Source of the DNA: Pectobacterium polaris
GTDB taxonomy: Bacteria; Pseudomonadota; Gammaproteobacteria; Enterobacterales; Enterobacteriaceae
Assembly: GCF_002307355.1 (NCBI RefSeq)
Contig: NZ_CP017481.1
Coordinates: 3,472,001-3,536,000, forward strand
Length of the DNA: 64,000 bases
Reading direction: 5' to 3'
Each line of letters opens with the position of its first letter. Position 1 is the first letter of the stretch. This document shows positions 51,139 to 60,226 of the stretch, one piece after another. The translations under genes and the position numbers were made by a program. Below the pieces are notes generated by a model. The model was not told the DNA's origin. It did not search any database and saw only the letters and a list, made by a program, of their open reading frames with translations.

Positions 51139-51963
51139 TCATGCCGAGAAATGATCGTTGCCAATAAAATGCGCCAGTCCTTCACTCCAGCCTTGAGGCC
51201 CTGAATTCTGTGTGCAATATTGCTTGCCGCTGTACGATTCAGGCAGGTTAACAATTTGATTTCCTTTGCCTTTAATTAATACGGCGTAGTCCACCGTGCA
51301 TAACAGGGATATATCGTTCGGACCGTCTCCCAGACCAAGCGTTTTGACGTCAGTACCGTATTTCTCGATATACTGTGTTTTTATCCAGTTAACCATAAAT
51401 CCCTTACTCGTTTGGGCACTCATGGCGTGATAGAAACGACCACCTTGGGTCAGAGTCAGCCCCGCTTCTGCCAATAACTGGCAAAAACGCGGTAGGGCAT
51501 TTTGCTCGTCCAGCCACAGCAGCGGTTCAGTGGCTTCTCGCTGTTGCGCGCGTTTGGCGTCTTGCGCGGTTAATCCCGTCATTTCTGCTATTTCCGTACT
51601 GCTCATATCGCCAAAGCCTTTGAAACGGAAACCGGATGCGCGTAGCGATTCCAACTGAGCGCGGATAACGGAATACTCTGCACCCATCCTCTTCCTTGGA
51701 TAATCAGGATGTGATTGCCATGTTGGCGGCAGCACGGCAATAGCGCCGTTTTCCGCAATATAGGGATACGGTTCCAACCCGAGCGCCCGCCGTAAGGGCT
51801 CAACTTCGGCCGCCGTTTTACTGGTGGTGATAATCAGTGGAATTCCCTCATTCGCCAGCCGTGTAAGCCACTGTTGCGCGGCATCCCACCGATAAGTTTC
51901 ATGATCTAGCAACGATCCATCGAGATCGCTGAAGATAATCAGCGTCGTATTACGCGTTTGCAT
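51139..51963 (-). CDS. gpgP: Mannosyl/glucosyl-3-phosphoglycerate phosphatase, HAD-IIB (YedP-like)
   Basis: The 274-residue product is a HAD phosphatase. The nucleophile motif is IIFSDLDGSLLDHETY, the later lysine region is TSKTAAEVEPLRRALG, and the acidic motif is LGLGDGPNDISLLC. It resembles E. coli YedP and mannosyl-3-phosphoglycerate phosphatases. GGAGAA precedes the ATG. It is first in a two-gene operon with the synthase, so glucosyl-phosphoglycerate is the likely substrate. Confidence 0.85.
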   Translation of the reverse strand: MQTRNTTLIIFSDLDGSLLDHETYRWDAAQQWLTRLANEGIPLIITTSKTAAEVEPLRRALGLEPYPYIAENGAIAVLPPTWQSHPDYPRKRMGAEYSVIRAQLESLRASGFRFKGFGDMSSTEIAEMTGLTAQDAKRAQQREATEPLLWLDEQNALPRFCQLLAEAGLTLTQGGRFYHAMSAQTSKGFMVNWIKTQYIEKYGTDVKTLGLGDGPNDISLLCTVDYAVLIKGKGNQIVNLPESYSGKQYCTQNSGPQGWSEGLAHFIGNDHFSA

Positions 51964-52165
51964 GGGTTCTCCATGTTTTATCGTGGATAAACAGAGAGTA
52001 ACGATGGACGATTAACGTTAGTCAGAAAGGGCGTGTGTTTGTCAGTGAAGTGTTGTGTTTGTGGTATTGATGACTGTGAGCATCATCACACTTTAAGGAT
52101 AGGTGGCAATCCGTATCTTCACCAATAATATAATGATCTGGCTATTTTTCGGAAGACGATACACA

Positions 52166-53128
52166 TCAGCGGGTGCTTCTTTTATCCTGAAACGTTTTAC
52201 GCCAGTCGGTCGGGCTCACGCTAAAACGCTGTTTGAACTGCTGGCGAAAGGTTACCGCTGACTGAAAACCCACGCTATCCGCAATCGCTTCGATGGAGTG
52301 AGATGTCGATTCCAGTAATGTCTGGCTATGATGGAGCCGTTCCGCCGTTAGCCAGTCGCTAACCGTCATGCCTGTGGCTCGGAAGAAATGTCGGGTAAAT
52401 GTCCTGCGGCTCATCTGCACGCGGCTTGCCAGCGCATCCAAAGAGTGGGGCGAACGGAGATGGCTGCGCAGATAGTCCAGCAGCTGATTGATTTTACTAT
52501 CTCGCGTATTTTCCGGCACCGGATGTTCAATAAACTGAGCCTGCCCACCTTCACGGTAAGGTGGGATCACCAGACGGCGGGCGGCACGGTTAGCAATAGC
52601 GCTGCCGCAATGTTGACGAACCAGATAAAGGCAGCAGTCTATTGCCGCCACCGTGCCCGCAGACGTAATCAGGTGTTCATCTTGGACATAGAGCGCGTTG
52701 GTATCCAACTGCACATGAAGAAAGCGGGCGATAAAATCCTGCTCAAATGCCCAGTGTGTCGAGGCACGGCGTCCATCTAGCAATCCGGCATAAGCCAGCA
52801 CATAAGTTCCCAGACATAATCCGGCGATCTGTGCTTTGCGGGTTGCGGCAGCGCGTAACGCATCCAGAAGCGGTGCAGAAGGGCGCGTCTCTGGATGGCT
52901 CCAGTAGGGAACCACGATCAAATCGGCGTTTTGTAACGCGGAAAATCCGTGATCAACGTTGATAGAAAACCCGTGCTCTGATGCCACCATGCCCGGTTTT
53001 TCCGCACAGAAAAAAAGCTCAAATTGTTTTTCTTCATAGAGCATGTCGCTGAAAACCATACCCGGTATAGATAAATGAAACGGGCTAAAATTCTCGGAGA
53101 CAACCACCGCGACGGTCAGCACAGCCAT
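52166..53128 (-). CDS. GlxA-type regulator: DJ-1/PfpI-like domain plus AraC HTH
   Basis: The 320-residue product has an N-terminal class I amidotransferase-like domain (IAGLCLGTYVLAYAGLLDGRRASTHW, with the nucleophile-position cysteine kept). A C-terminal AraC double HTH follows (LDALASRVQMSRRTFTRHF and the IEAIADSVGFQSAVTFRQQF region). Such proteins are ligand-sensing activators; the ligand is unknown. I chose the ATG at 53126-53128 behind AGGG; an in-frame extension reaches 53140. It lies 45 bp downstream of the metallo-hydrolase gene and may be co-transcribed with it. Confidence 0.87.
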   Translation of the reverse strand: MAVLTVAVVVSENFSPFHLSIPGMVFSDMLYEEKQFELFFCAEKPGMVASEHGFSINVDHGFSALQNADLIVVPYWSHPETRPSAPLLDALRAAATRKAQIAGLCLGTYVLAYAGLLDGRRASTHWAFEQDFIARFLHVQLDTNALYVQDEHLITSAGTVAAIDCCLYLVRQHCGSAIANRAARRLVIPPYREGGQAQFIEHPVPENTRDSKINQLLDYLRSHLRSPHSLDALASRVQMSRRTFTRHFFRATGMTVSDWLTAERLHHSQTLLESTSHSIEAIADSVGFQSAVTFRQQFKQRFSVSPTDWRKTFQDKRSTR

Positions 53129-53173
53129 AATAGCCCTCATCAAATCATCAATAGGTTCCGGTTACTGTCCGGC

Positions 53174-53950
53174 TCAGAATTGCACGCTTTCGCCATCGTT
53201 CGGTACGTGCGCGACGGACTGAAGCCTTTCTTCATGCAAATAGTCACGCAGCTCAGCACGGCTCAGAAGGCAATGGTTCACCGCTTCCATATGTGTCGCG
53301 ACTATCGCCGCATTGGGTACGAGCTGATGCACACGCCGTACATCCTCTTTTCCCATGATAATGGAACCGAAGCCGGGAATGACCGCATTGCCGATATTCA
53401 GCGCCACCACATCGGGCGTGTGATGCGTCAATGCAGCAATAACATGCTGATTCCAGACGGTATCGCCAGCCAGATAAAACGATTTCTCATGCGCATGCTG
53501 GAAGATAATCCCGCAAACGTCACCTAGTCGTTCCGCCATCTGTGGATTAGCATAGGTTTCATCAGAACCGTGTTGGCCGGACGTTTTGATCAGCGTTATG
53601 CCGTCATATTCCGTCTGCTCATCCAGTACACGCACCGAGGTAAATCCCGCTTGCCGAATGAGGCCAGCATCCTGCGCATTTTGGCTGAAGATCGGCATCG
53701 TTTTCGGGATAGCGTCGATGGCTGCATCATCCCAATGGTCGAGGTGCGTATGCGTCACAATCACGGCATCAACATCCAGAATTGTCGCCATAGGCAGGGG
53801 AAGATCGACCAGTGGATTACGCAGATGTGCATTTGCTGTTCCCGGGAAGCCGGGATAGGTCGCCTTTGGTGCCAGCATCGGGTCAATCAGAAACGTTTTC
53901 CCACCAAATTCCAGTCGTAATGTCGCATTGCGAATCTGCGTTATTTTCAT
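53174..53950 (-). CDS. Metallo-beta-lactamase-fold hydrolase, UlaG-like
   Basis: The 258-residue soluble product has the metal motif VTHTHLDHWDD near residue 68, with GDTVWN and THMEAVNHC supplying later ligands. The N-terminal ATLRLEFGGKTFLIDPML is typical of the UlaG-like/MBL group 3. No signal peptide is present. The reaction is not predictable from sequence. Its transcription unit probably continues into the GlxA-type regulator. Confidence 0.85.
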   Translation of the reverse strand: MKITQIRNATLRLEFGGKTFLIDPMLAPKATYPGFPGTANAHLRNPLVDLPLPMATILDVDAVIVTHTHLDHWDDAAIDAIPKTMPIFSQNAQDAGLIRQAGFTSVRVLDEQTEYDGITLIKTSGQHGSDETYANPQMAERLGDVCGIIFQHAHEKSFYLAGDTVWNQHVIAALTHHTPDVVALNIGNAVIPGFGSIIMGKEDVRRVHQLVPNAAIVATHMEAVNHCLLSRAELRDYLHEERLQSVAHVPNDGESVQF

Positions 53951-54196
53951 CTTATTGCTCCCATATCCGGTTAACTGGCAGCGCTGTTACGCGCCAAACA
54001 GGAGCAGTATAAGAATCTGACAGATCGCTAACAGTGGCCTGAATGACACACTTCGATGAGTTTAGGCCAATTTGTCTCGAGCGGATTGTTTATCATCGGG
54101 CTAACTATCCTATTGCCGTCTTCATGCACACTAGCTATCTTAACTCACTGGCTAGCTTAACCAACGTGCGGTTTCATCAATGAAAAGGACCATTCC

Positions 54197-54427
54197 ATGC
54201 CCCATATCGATGTCAAACACTTCCCAAGGAATCTGTCTGAAGAAGAGAAGAAAGCCGTCGCGGAAGATCTTGCTGCGGTCCTGAAGAAGCATTTCGGTTC
54301 TTCCGACGAATCGCTTTCTGTCGCGTTAAACGAAATCCAGCCGGAACGCTGGAAAGATGACGTTTACGATCCGTTCATCAAACCGCAGTTGGATACGTTG
54401 CCGAAAAAGCCGGGATATTCGTATTAA
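54197..54427 (+). CDS. pptA: 4-oxalocrotonate tautomerase-family protein, PptA-like
   Basis: The 76-residue product aligns with E. coli PptA (YdcE, 77 residues). Pro2, the catalytic base, follows the initiator Met (MPHIDVKHFPRNL), and the C-terminus KKPGYSY matches KKPGYSM. It is a small tautomerase with unknown physiological substrate. AAAAGGAC precedes the ATG. A bidirectional terminator follows. Confidence 0.88.
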   Translation: MPHIDVKHFPRNLSEEEKKAVAEDLAAVLKKHFGSSDESLSVALNEIQPERWKDDVYDPFIKPQLDTLPKKPGYSY

Positions 54428-54495
54428 TTTGCCCCGCATCCTGGCGCATTAATTGGCCTGCTCCGAGACTTTCCAAGGGGACGGTGTAGAACGGA

Positions 54496-54529
54496 AAAAG
54501 CCGATAACCTATTATTGTTATCGGCTTTT
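54496..54529 (+). terminator. Bidirectional terminator between pptA and ddc
   Basis: AAAAGCCGATAAC and GTTATCGGCTTTT form a 13-bp stem with an 8-base loop, flanked by A and T runs. Confidence 0.93.
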
Positions 54530-54550
54530 CATGATGCGGTAGAGCAGGGA

Positions 54551-56062
54551 TTAGGCTGTCAGCAACGGCTGTGCCGTGCTTTCAACCAGATCCAGCAGGA
54601 CTTTGACATCGTCCAGGCTGACCGTTGGGTTCAGCAACGTCAGTTTCAGGCAGGTAACACCGTTAAATTCGGTGACGCCTACGTTGGCACGACCTGATTC
54701 CAACAATGCATCGCCAATGCGTTGGTTAAGCAATGCGATAGTCGCGTCATCCGCGGTCGCCAGCTGTTGCGGGCGGAAACGGAACAGAACGCTTGCCAAC
54801 TGTGGCTGCATCACCAATTCCAGCGAGGCATGTTCATCCACATACTGTGCAACCTGCTGTGCCAGCGTAACGCCGTGATCGATGATCGCCGCGTACTGCT
54901 GTTGGCCTAATGCTTCCAGACCCATCCACAGTTTCAGCGCATCAAAACGGCGCGTCGTCTGCAATGATTTCGACACCAGATTAGGGACGCCCTGTGCTTC
55001 ATCGAACTCAGAGTTCAGGTAAGCCGCCTGATAGCGCATCAGCTCATAGTGACGCGCTTCTTTCAACAAGAAAGCGCCGCAGCTGATGGTCTGGAAGAAT
55101 TGTTTGTGGAAATCCAACGTAATGGAATCCACCAATTCAATGCCGTCCAGATAATCGCGATACTTCTCGGACAGCAGCAGTGCGCCGCCCCAGGCTGCAT
55201 CAACGTGTACCCAAATCTGATGTTCTGCCGCCAGTGTGGCAATCGCCCGTAAAGGATCGATCGCACCCGCGTCAGTGGTACCGGCCGTCGCCACAATCGC
55301 CAGAATCTGCTCACCGTTAGCCTTGGCCTGCGCCACTTTCTCTGCTAAATCGTTCAGATCCATCCGCGCGAAGCGATCGGTTTTCACCAGCGTAACGCAT
55401 TGATAACCCAGACCCAGTAAAGCCATGTTCTTTTGCACCGAGAAATGGGCATTTTCAGAACAGAACACTTTAATTTTCTTCAGGTTACCAACCAATCCAT
55501 CTTGCTGGATCGAATGTCCCTGACGGGCAAAGAAGGCATCACGCGCCAGCATCAGCCCCATCAGGTTACTCTGGGTGCCACCGCTGGTGAACACGCCAGC
55601 ATCGCCAGACTGATAGCCAACTTGAGTACGCAGCCATTCAATCAGCTTCATTTCGATGATGGTCGCTGACGGGCTTTGATCCCAGGAGTCCATGCTCTGG
55701 TTCGTGGCGTTAATCAAGACTTCCGCCGCCTGACTAACCACCAGACTCGGGCAGTGCAGGTGAGCGACGCACTGTGGGTGATGCACCGACAGGCTGTCTT
55801 TCAAAAAGTACTCAATTGCACGCTCGATAGCGGCCTGGTTACCCAGGCCCTGAGGATTAAAATCCAGCGTGATGCGCTCACGCAGTTCAGCAACGGTTTT
55901 CCCCTGATACATCTCAGGCTGTTGCAGCCACTGCATGACGGCTTGGCTACTCTGCGTAATCGCTTCCTGATAGGCTTCGATACTCTGTGCAGAAGAGGCC
56001 AGAATCGGGTTGATTTTTGTTTCCACTGCTTCTGTTTCCACTAATTGGGACATCGTGGTCAT
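54551..56062 (-). CDS. ddc: L-2,4-diaminobutyrate decarboxylase
   Basis: The 503-residue product is a group II PLP decarboxylase. The PLP lysine lies in LDFHKQFFQTISCGAF, preceded by HVDAAWGGALLLS and AGTTDAGAIDP. It converts L-2,4-diaminobutyrate to 1,3-diaminopropane. It follows dat almost directly, as in the diaminopropane operons of Acinetobacter, Vibrio and some enterobacteria. The start is uncertain: GTG 56071, ATG 56062 (chosen, with GGAG close) or ATG 56053. Confidence 0.92.
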   Translation of the reverse strand: MTTMSQLVETEAVETKINPILASSAQSIEAYQEAITQSSQAVMQWLQQPEMYQGKTVAELRERITLDFNPQGLGNQAAIERAIEYFLKDSLSVHHPQCVAHLHCPSLVVSQAAEVLINATNQSMDSWDQSPSATIIEMKLIEWLRTQVGYQSGDAGVFTSGGTQSNLMGLMLARDAFFARQGHSIQQDGLVGNLKKIKVFCSENAHFSVQKNMALLGLGYQCVTLVKTDRFARMDLNDLAEKVAQAKANGEQILAIVATAGTTDAGAIDPLRAIATLAAEHQIWVHVDAAWGGALLLSEKYRDYLDGIELVDSITLDFHKQFFQTISCGAFLLKEARHYELMRYQAAYLNSEFDEAQGVPNLVSKSLQTTRRFDALKLWMGLEALGQQQYAAIIDHGVTLAQQVAQYVDEHASLELVMQPQLASVLFRFRPQQLATADDATIALLNQRIGDALLESGRANVGVTEFNGVTCLKLTLLNPTVSLDDVKVLLDLVESTAQPLLTA

Positions 56063-56071
56063 TCGCTCCAC

Positions 56072-57457
56072 TCAGACTGGCTTCACGCCAGCAGACAGCA
56101 GGGCGTTTTCAAATTTATCCAGGAAGATTTCCAATTCAGCATTGCTGATCAGCAGGGAAGGCAGCAGACGCAGAACGCAACCATTACGGCCACCGCGCTC
56201 CAGAATCAGGCCAGATTCAAAGCATTTTTTTTGCAACAGGGCAGACAGTTCGCCGTCAGCCGGGTAACAACCCATGTGATCCTGCGCTTCATTAGGCTTA
56301 ACAATCTCAATCCCGATCATTAATCCCAGACCGCGAATGTGGCCGATCACCGGATAACGTTTTTGTAGCTCAGCCAGCTTGGCTTTCAGCCATTCGCCTT
56401 GCTCAGCGACTTTGTTTGCTACTTGGTTGTCTTTGAGGTGCTTCAGCGTCGTCAGGCCGGTTGCCATCGCCAGTTGGTTACCACGGAAAGTACCGGTATG
56501 GTGACCCGGAGCCCAGGCATCGAACTGCTTCTTGATACCCAGTACGGCTAATGGCAAGCCGCCACCCACTGCTTTAGACATCACGATGATATCTGGCTCA
56601 ATACCAGCATGTTCAAAGGCAAAGAATTTACCGGTACGTGCAAAGCCCGCCTGCACTTCGTCGATAATCAGCAGAATACCGTGTTCCTGCGTGACTTTAC
56701 GGATGCGTTGCAACCACTCGACAGGTGCCGGGTTAACGCCGCCTTCGCCCTGAACGGCTTCCAGAATGACCGCCGCCGGTTTGCGTACGCCACTCTCAAC
56801 GTCGTTGATCAGGTTTTCAAAGTAGTAGGTCAATGCTTTCACGCCAGCGTCACCGCCAATGCCCAGCGGGCAGCGGTACTGATGCGGATAAGGCATAAAC
56901 TGGACTTCAGGCATCATGCCGTCGACCGCTTCTTTCGGTGACAGGTTACCCGTTACCGACAGCGCGCCATGCGTCATGCCGTGGTAGCCGCCGGAGAAGC
57001 TGATCACACCAGCACGACCGGTGTATTTTTTTGCCAGTTTCAGCGCAGCTTCAACAGCATCGGCACCAGAAGGGCCCGTAAACTGGAGGCAGTACTCTTT
57101 GCCCTGACCAGGCAGTAAGGAAAGCAGATACTCGGAGAACTGATCTTTCAACGGTGTTGTCAGATCAAGTGTATGTAACGGCAAGCCGCTAGTAATGACA
57201 CGTTGGATGCTTTGCAGCACGTCAGGATGGTTATGTCCAAGCGCCAGCGTTCCCGCCCCGGCCAGACAATCAAGATATTGATTATTCTCAACATCGGTGA
57301 TCCACACGCCTTCGGCTTTCGCAATTGCCAGAGGCAATTTGCGTGGATAACTCCTCACGTTCGATTCAAATTCAGCTTGTCTTGCCAAATAGGTTTCATT
57401 GTTTCCGTTTAATGAATTCGCACCTAAACTGTCAATACGGACTTTATCCGTCATCAT
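56072..57457 (-). CDS. dat: Diaminobutyrate--2-oxoglutarate transaminase
   Basis: The 461-residue product is a class III aminotransferase. [32 protein letters not shown] and the PLP lysine motif [16 protein letters not shown] are all present. It forms L-2,4-diaminobutyrate from aspartate semialdehyde with glutamate as amino donor. I chose the ATG at 57455-57457 behind AGGAGAG; the adjacent ATG at 57452-57454 is also possible. A reading to 57562 adds a hydrophobic stretch that the family lacks. Confidence 0.92.
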   Translation of the reverse strand: MMTDKVRIDSLGANSLNGNNETYLARQAEFESNVRSYPRKLPLAIAKAEGVWITDVENNQYLDCLAGAGTLALGHNHPDVLQSIQRVITSGLPLHTLDLTTPLKDQFSEYLLSLLPGQGKEYCLQFTGPSGADAVEAALKLAKKYTGRAGVISFSGGYHGMTHGALSVTGNLSPKEAVDGMMPEVQFMPYPHQYRCPLGIGGDAGVKALTYYFENLINDVESGVRKPAAVILEAVQGEGGVNPAPVEWLQRIRKVTQEHGILLIIDEVQAGFARTGKFFAFEHAGIEPDIIVMSKAVGGGLPLAVLGIKKQFDAWAPGHHTGTFRGNQLAMATGLTTLKHLKDNQVANKVAEQGEWLKAKLAELQKRYPVIGHIRGLGLMIGIEIVKPNEAQDHMGCYPADGELSALLQKKCFESGLILERGGRNGCVLRLLPSLLISNAELEIFLDKFENALLSAGVKPV

Positions 57458-57870
57458 ATCTCTCCTACAACCGTGAGCTCGCAGGCAACCACAGTTGAAT
57501 AAATGAATTAAACACGTAACCACTATAAGAAAAACGCGGCCAATATAGGTTTTTTCAGTCACCGACTCAATGATTTATTTCGTTTCGAAACTTTTATTTT
57601 TTCACATAAAAATCAACTGGTTGATTGGTTTTTTACGAATCATGATGTCATGGCTACTTTACATGCTTATTAAATAAGCAAAAAAAATCCGCCTACCGCA
57701 GAATTCTTGAACCGAAAAAGCGGCAATAAGAGGGATAAACAGCACGTTTAGCTATAGCGATCAGGGAGAAAACGACAAGTAAGAGAGAGGCATGATCATG
57801 CTTTACACATTGTTTTCAGTCTATATAAAGACTAAATTAAGACTGGAATCGATATCAGGAGGAAAGCATC
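57458..57870. other. Divergent control region between dat and the toxin-antitoxin pair
   Basis: These 413 bp, AT-rich around 57590-57700, contain the ribosome-binding site of dat on the left and the toxin-antitoxin promoter on the right (57802-57844). No gene is visible in between. Confidence 0.5.
57802..57844 (+). promoter_or_regulatory. Toxin-antitoxin promoter with operator repeats
   Basis: TTTACA (57802-57807) and TATAAA (57824-57829) are spaced by 16 bp. The inverted repeat AGTCT (57818-57822) / AGACT (57829-57833) straddles the -10, and a third AGACT lies at 57840-57844. This is what conditional autorepression by an antitoxin-toxin complex would need. Confidence 0.7.
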
Positions 57871-58104
57871 ATGAAGATCGAGACGATTAGCTATATAAAG
57901 AAAAACGCAGCCACGCTTGACCTCGCTGAACCTATTCTGGTGACCCAGAATGGCGTTCCTGCCTACGTTATTGAATCCTACGATCAGCAGCAGGAACGGG
58001 AAAATGCCATTGCACTGCTGAAGCTTCTAACGCTGTCTGAGAAAGACAAAGCTGAAGGAAAAGTGTTCAGCAGGGGGCAATTGCTGGATGGGCTGGAATT
58101 CTGA
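57871..58104 (+). CDS. Phd/YefM-type antitoxin
   Basis: The 77-residue product has the Phd/YefM layout. The N-terminal DNA-binding fold ([38 protein letters not shown]) includes the typical P-x-x-V-T-x-N-G-x-P-x-Y-V pattern. The charged C-terminal part should wrap the toxin. CAGGAGGAAAG is a strong ribosome-binding site. The toxin gene starts 30 bp downstream, giving the usual antitoxin-first order. Confidence 0.87.
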   Translation: MKIETISYIKKNAATLDLAEPILVTQNGVPAYVIESYDQQQERENAIALLKLLTLSEKDKAEGKVFSRGQLLDGLEF

Positions 58105-58134
58105 ACTGACAATGTCATCAGGAAGGGACGCTAA

Positions 58135-58470
58135 ATGGAAGAACCGAGAGTAGCGATAGAATACACCTCGACGGTCAGAGTCTGTATCAGCGATATTGTC
58201 AGCCATCTCCGCCGTGTTAATGTAGAACCCGGCCCGGTGATCAATGAAATTCTGGACCAATTTGAGAGTAAAATCCGGCAGTTTCCTTTGAGCTGTCAGA
58301 TCAGCCCAGAACTGTTGAAAATCGGGTGCGGAAAATACAGGGAATATAATACTTCGGGAGGATATCGAGTCCTCTATTCAATCGAAAATAATCTGGTTAC
58401 CGTCCACGCTCTTCTTGCTCACCGACAAGATATTCAGCAATTATTATTTAAGCGCTTGATTCAGGCATGA
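58135..58470 (+). CDS. RelE/ParE-superfamily toxin
   Basis: The 111-residue product ends with the RelE/ParE-like core LLKIGCGKYREYNTSGGYRVLYSIENNLVTVHALLAHRQD, in which basic and tyrosine residues of the fold can be seen. Whether it cleaves mRNA (RelE-like) or inhibits gyrase (ParE-like) cannot be told. AGGAAGG precedes the ATG. It is longer than typical RelE (about 95 residues) because of the N-terminal part. Confidence 0.83.
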   Translation: MEEPRVAIEYTSTVRVCISDIVSHLRRVNVEPGPVINEILDQFESKIRQFPLSCQISPELLKIGCGKYREYNTSGGYRVLYSIENNLVTVHALLAHRQDIQQLLFKRLIQA

Positions 58471-58488
58471 ATCAGTACCAGAGGAAGG

Positions 58489-58512
58489 GGCAGAGGTTTT
58501 GAAGCCTCTGCC
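58489..58512 (+). terminator. Hairpin between the toxin gene and digH
   Basis: GGCAGAGG (58489-58496) and CCTCTGCC (58505-58512) form an 8-bp stem between convergent genes. The following GTTCGTT is a weak T tract. Confidence 0.6.
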
Positions 58513-58517
58513 GTTCG

Positions 58518-59813
58518 TTAAATTGGATTCCAGCGGTTTCTGAGATAATTAACCGCTTCCTGGGTCTGTGGTTGATTGAGATAGTTCTCTCTGAACAGAA
58601 TCGTCCCGTTGATTTGTGGCACAGACTCATTCAAATCGAGCTGCTTTTTCAGCTCCGGCACGCCGCCATTTATCGTCCAGTCAGGCTCATTCTTTGAAGG
58701 CTCACCCACTTTATACAGCGCAACGCCAATATAGAGGCGCGTATTTGTGGGCTTCACCACATCCGCCCACCATTTTGCCAAGACATCATAGCGAGCCGCA
58801 TCGCGCGCGAAGGGCCAGTAGATCTGCGGGGCAATGTAATCCAACAGCCCTTGTTGCACCCACAGGCGGGTATCGGCATACGCTTCATCGTAGGCGGCCG
58901 CACCTCGCGTGTCGGAACCTGCTGCATCGTGTGATCTGTTGCGCCATACGCCTGCTGGGCTGACGCCAAATTCAACCTCGGGTTTCAACTGCTTGATAGT
59001 GCGCGACACCTGCTCAATCAACAGCTGTGTATTGTGCCGCCGCCAGTCTGCCTTTGAGCCAAATCCCTGACCCTGTTTTTTAAAGGTTTCACTATCGTTA
59101 AGCATCGAGCCGGATGATTCGGCATAGAAGTAATCATCGAACTGCACGCCGTCAATAGGGTAACGCGCAACGACTTCGGCCACGATACTGGTGATCCAGT
59201 TTCGCGCTTCCGGAATGCCCGGGTCGAGTACAAAGCGATCGCCGGCGGTGCGGATCCAGTCACGATGCAACACAAATACGCTGGCCGGATTTTGCGACAA
59301 GGTGCGATTTAGCTCTGTCACGGTTGACGATTTAGTGTTAACGGAGACGCGATAGGGATTAAACCAGGCATGGACTTTCATACCGCGCTTGTGCGCTTCA
59401 TCCAGCATGAACTGTAGCGGATCGTAGCCCGGATCCTCACCAATCTTGCCCGTTAGCATATCTGACCAGGGCAATATTTTAGAAGGCCAGAGCGCGGTAC
59501 CATCAGGCTTAACCTGAAAAAATACGGTATTGATACCGAGGCTTTTCAATTTATCCAGCTTGCCTGTCAGCGCTTCCTGCTGCTGAGTGATACGTATAGC
59601 AGGACTGCTGGCATTAACGGATGCCACCGGCGGCCAATCCAAGCGGGAAACGGTCGCCAGCCAAACACCGCGCATGGGTTCCTTATTCTGCTGATATTTC
59701 CCTGGAAGCGGCTGTTTAACAGGAGGAAGTGGAGTGACAAGCGAACTCGGAGGTTTAGACGCGCAACTGACAAGTAGAAGCGCAGCGGCAATCAGTACGA
59801 CTGGCTTTTTCAC
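58518..59813 (-). CDS. digH: Glycosyl hydrolase lipoprotein DigH (YddW)
   Basis: The 431-residue product matches E. coli DigH (439 residues). A lipoprotein signal (LLLVSCAS, lipidated Cys near residue 17) precedes a GH10-like domain with MRGVWLATVSRLDWP, KVHAWFNPYRVS and GVQFDDYFY. DigH cuts amidase-denuded peptidoglycan glycan strands at division sites and acts at the outer membrane. It starts at GTG (59811-59813), five bp after the VF530-type gene, so the two are coupled. Confidence 0.94.
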   Translation of the reverse strand: MKKPVVLIAAALLLVSCASKPPSSLVTPLPPVKQPLPGKYQQNKEPMRGVWLATVSRLDWPPVASVNASSPAIRITQQQEALTGKLDKLKSLGINTVFFQVKPDGTALWPSKILPWSDMLTGKIGEDPGYDPLQFMLDEAHKRGMKVHAWFNPYRVSVNTKSSTVTELNRTLSQNPASVFVLHRDWIRTAGDRFVLDPGIPEARNWITSIVAEVVARYPIDGVQFDDYFYAESSGSMLNDSETFKKQGQGFGSKADWRRHNTQLLIEQVSRTIKQLKPEVEFGVSPAGVWRNRSHDAAGSDTRGAAAYDEAYADTRLWVQQGLLDYIAPQIYWPFARDAARYDVLAKWWADVVKPTNTRLYIGVALYKVGEPSKNEPDWTINGGVPELKKQLDLNESVPQINGTILFRENYLNQPQTQEAVNYLRNRWNPI

Positions 59814-59818
59814 GTTGG

Positions 59819-60106
59819 TTAGCTCTTATTTCTGCGACTATTAGCCCAGGGATCAACAGCGCTATCATCTGGTTTTACGGGAGCGGAACCGTCCAGAGAA
59901 TCAAGGTACAGTGCTTCAACTTCGGCACGAGCCCAAGGTGTCCGACGCAGAAACTTTAAACTGGATTTAACGCTTGGATCGCTTTTAAAGCAATTGATGT
60001 TGATCCGTTTACCCAACTCAACCCAGCCAAAACGGGCAACCAGCGCATTGACTTGCATTTCAAGCGTGACGCCATGCAAAGGATCTTTAGAAGTATGAGT
60101 TGTCAT
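59819..60106 (-). CDS. VF530 family protein (DUF2132)
   Basis: The 95-residue product begins with the DUF2132/VF530 domain: [54 protein letters not shown], a family known for DNA-binding-like helical structures of unknown role. The tail is charged. It lies directly upstream of digH and is probably co-transcribed. Confidence 0.88.
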   Translation of the reverse strand: MTTHTSKDPLHGVTLEMQVNALVARFGWVELGKRININCFKSDPSVKSSLKFLRRTPWARAEVEALYLDSLDGSAPVKPDDSAVDPWANSRRNKS

Positions 60107-60226
60107 GTAACGTCCAGTAGTTTCAGGTTTTTGTGTTCAGGATTCGGCTTGTAGCAAAGGAAGGTTACAAGAAAGCGGGGCGGCCAGCAATGCTATTGCC
60201 TGATGCAGACCACCGAAACGTTATTA

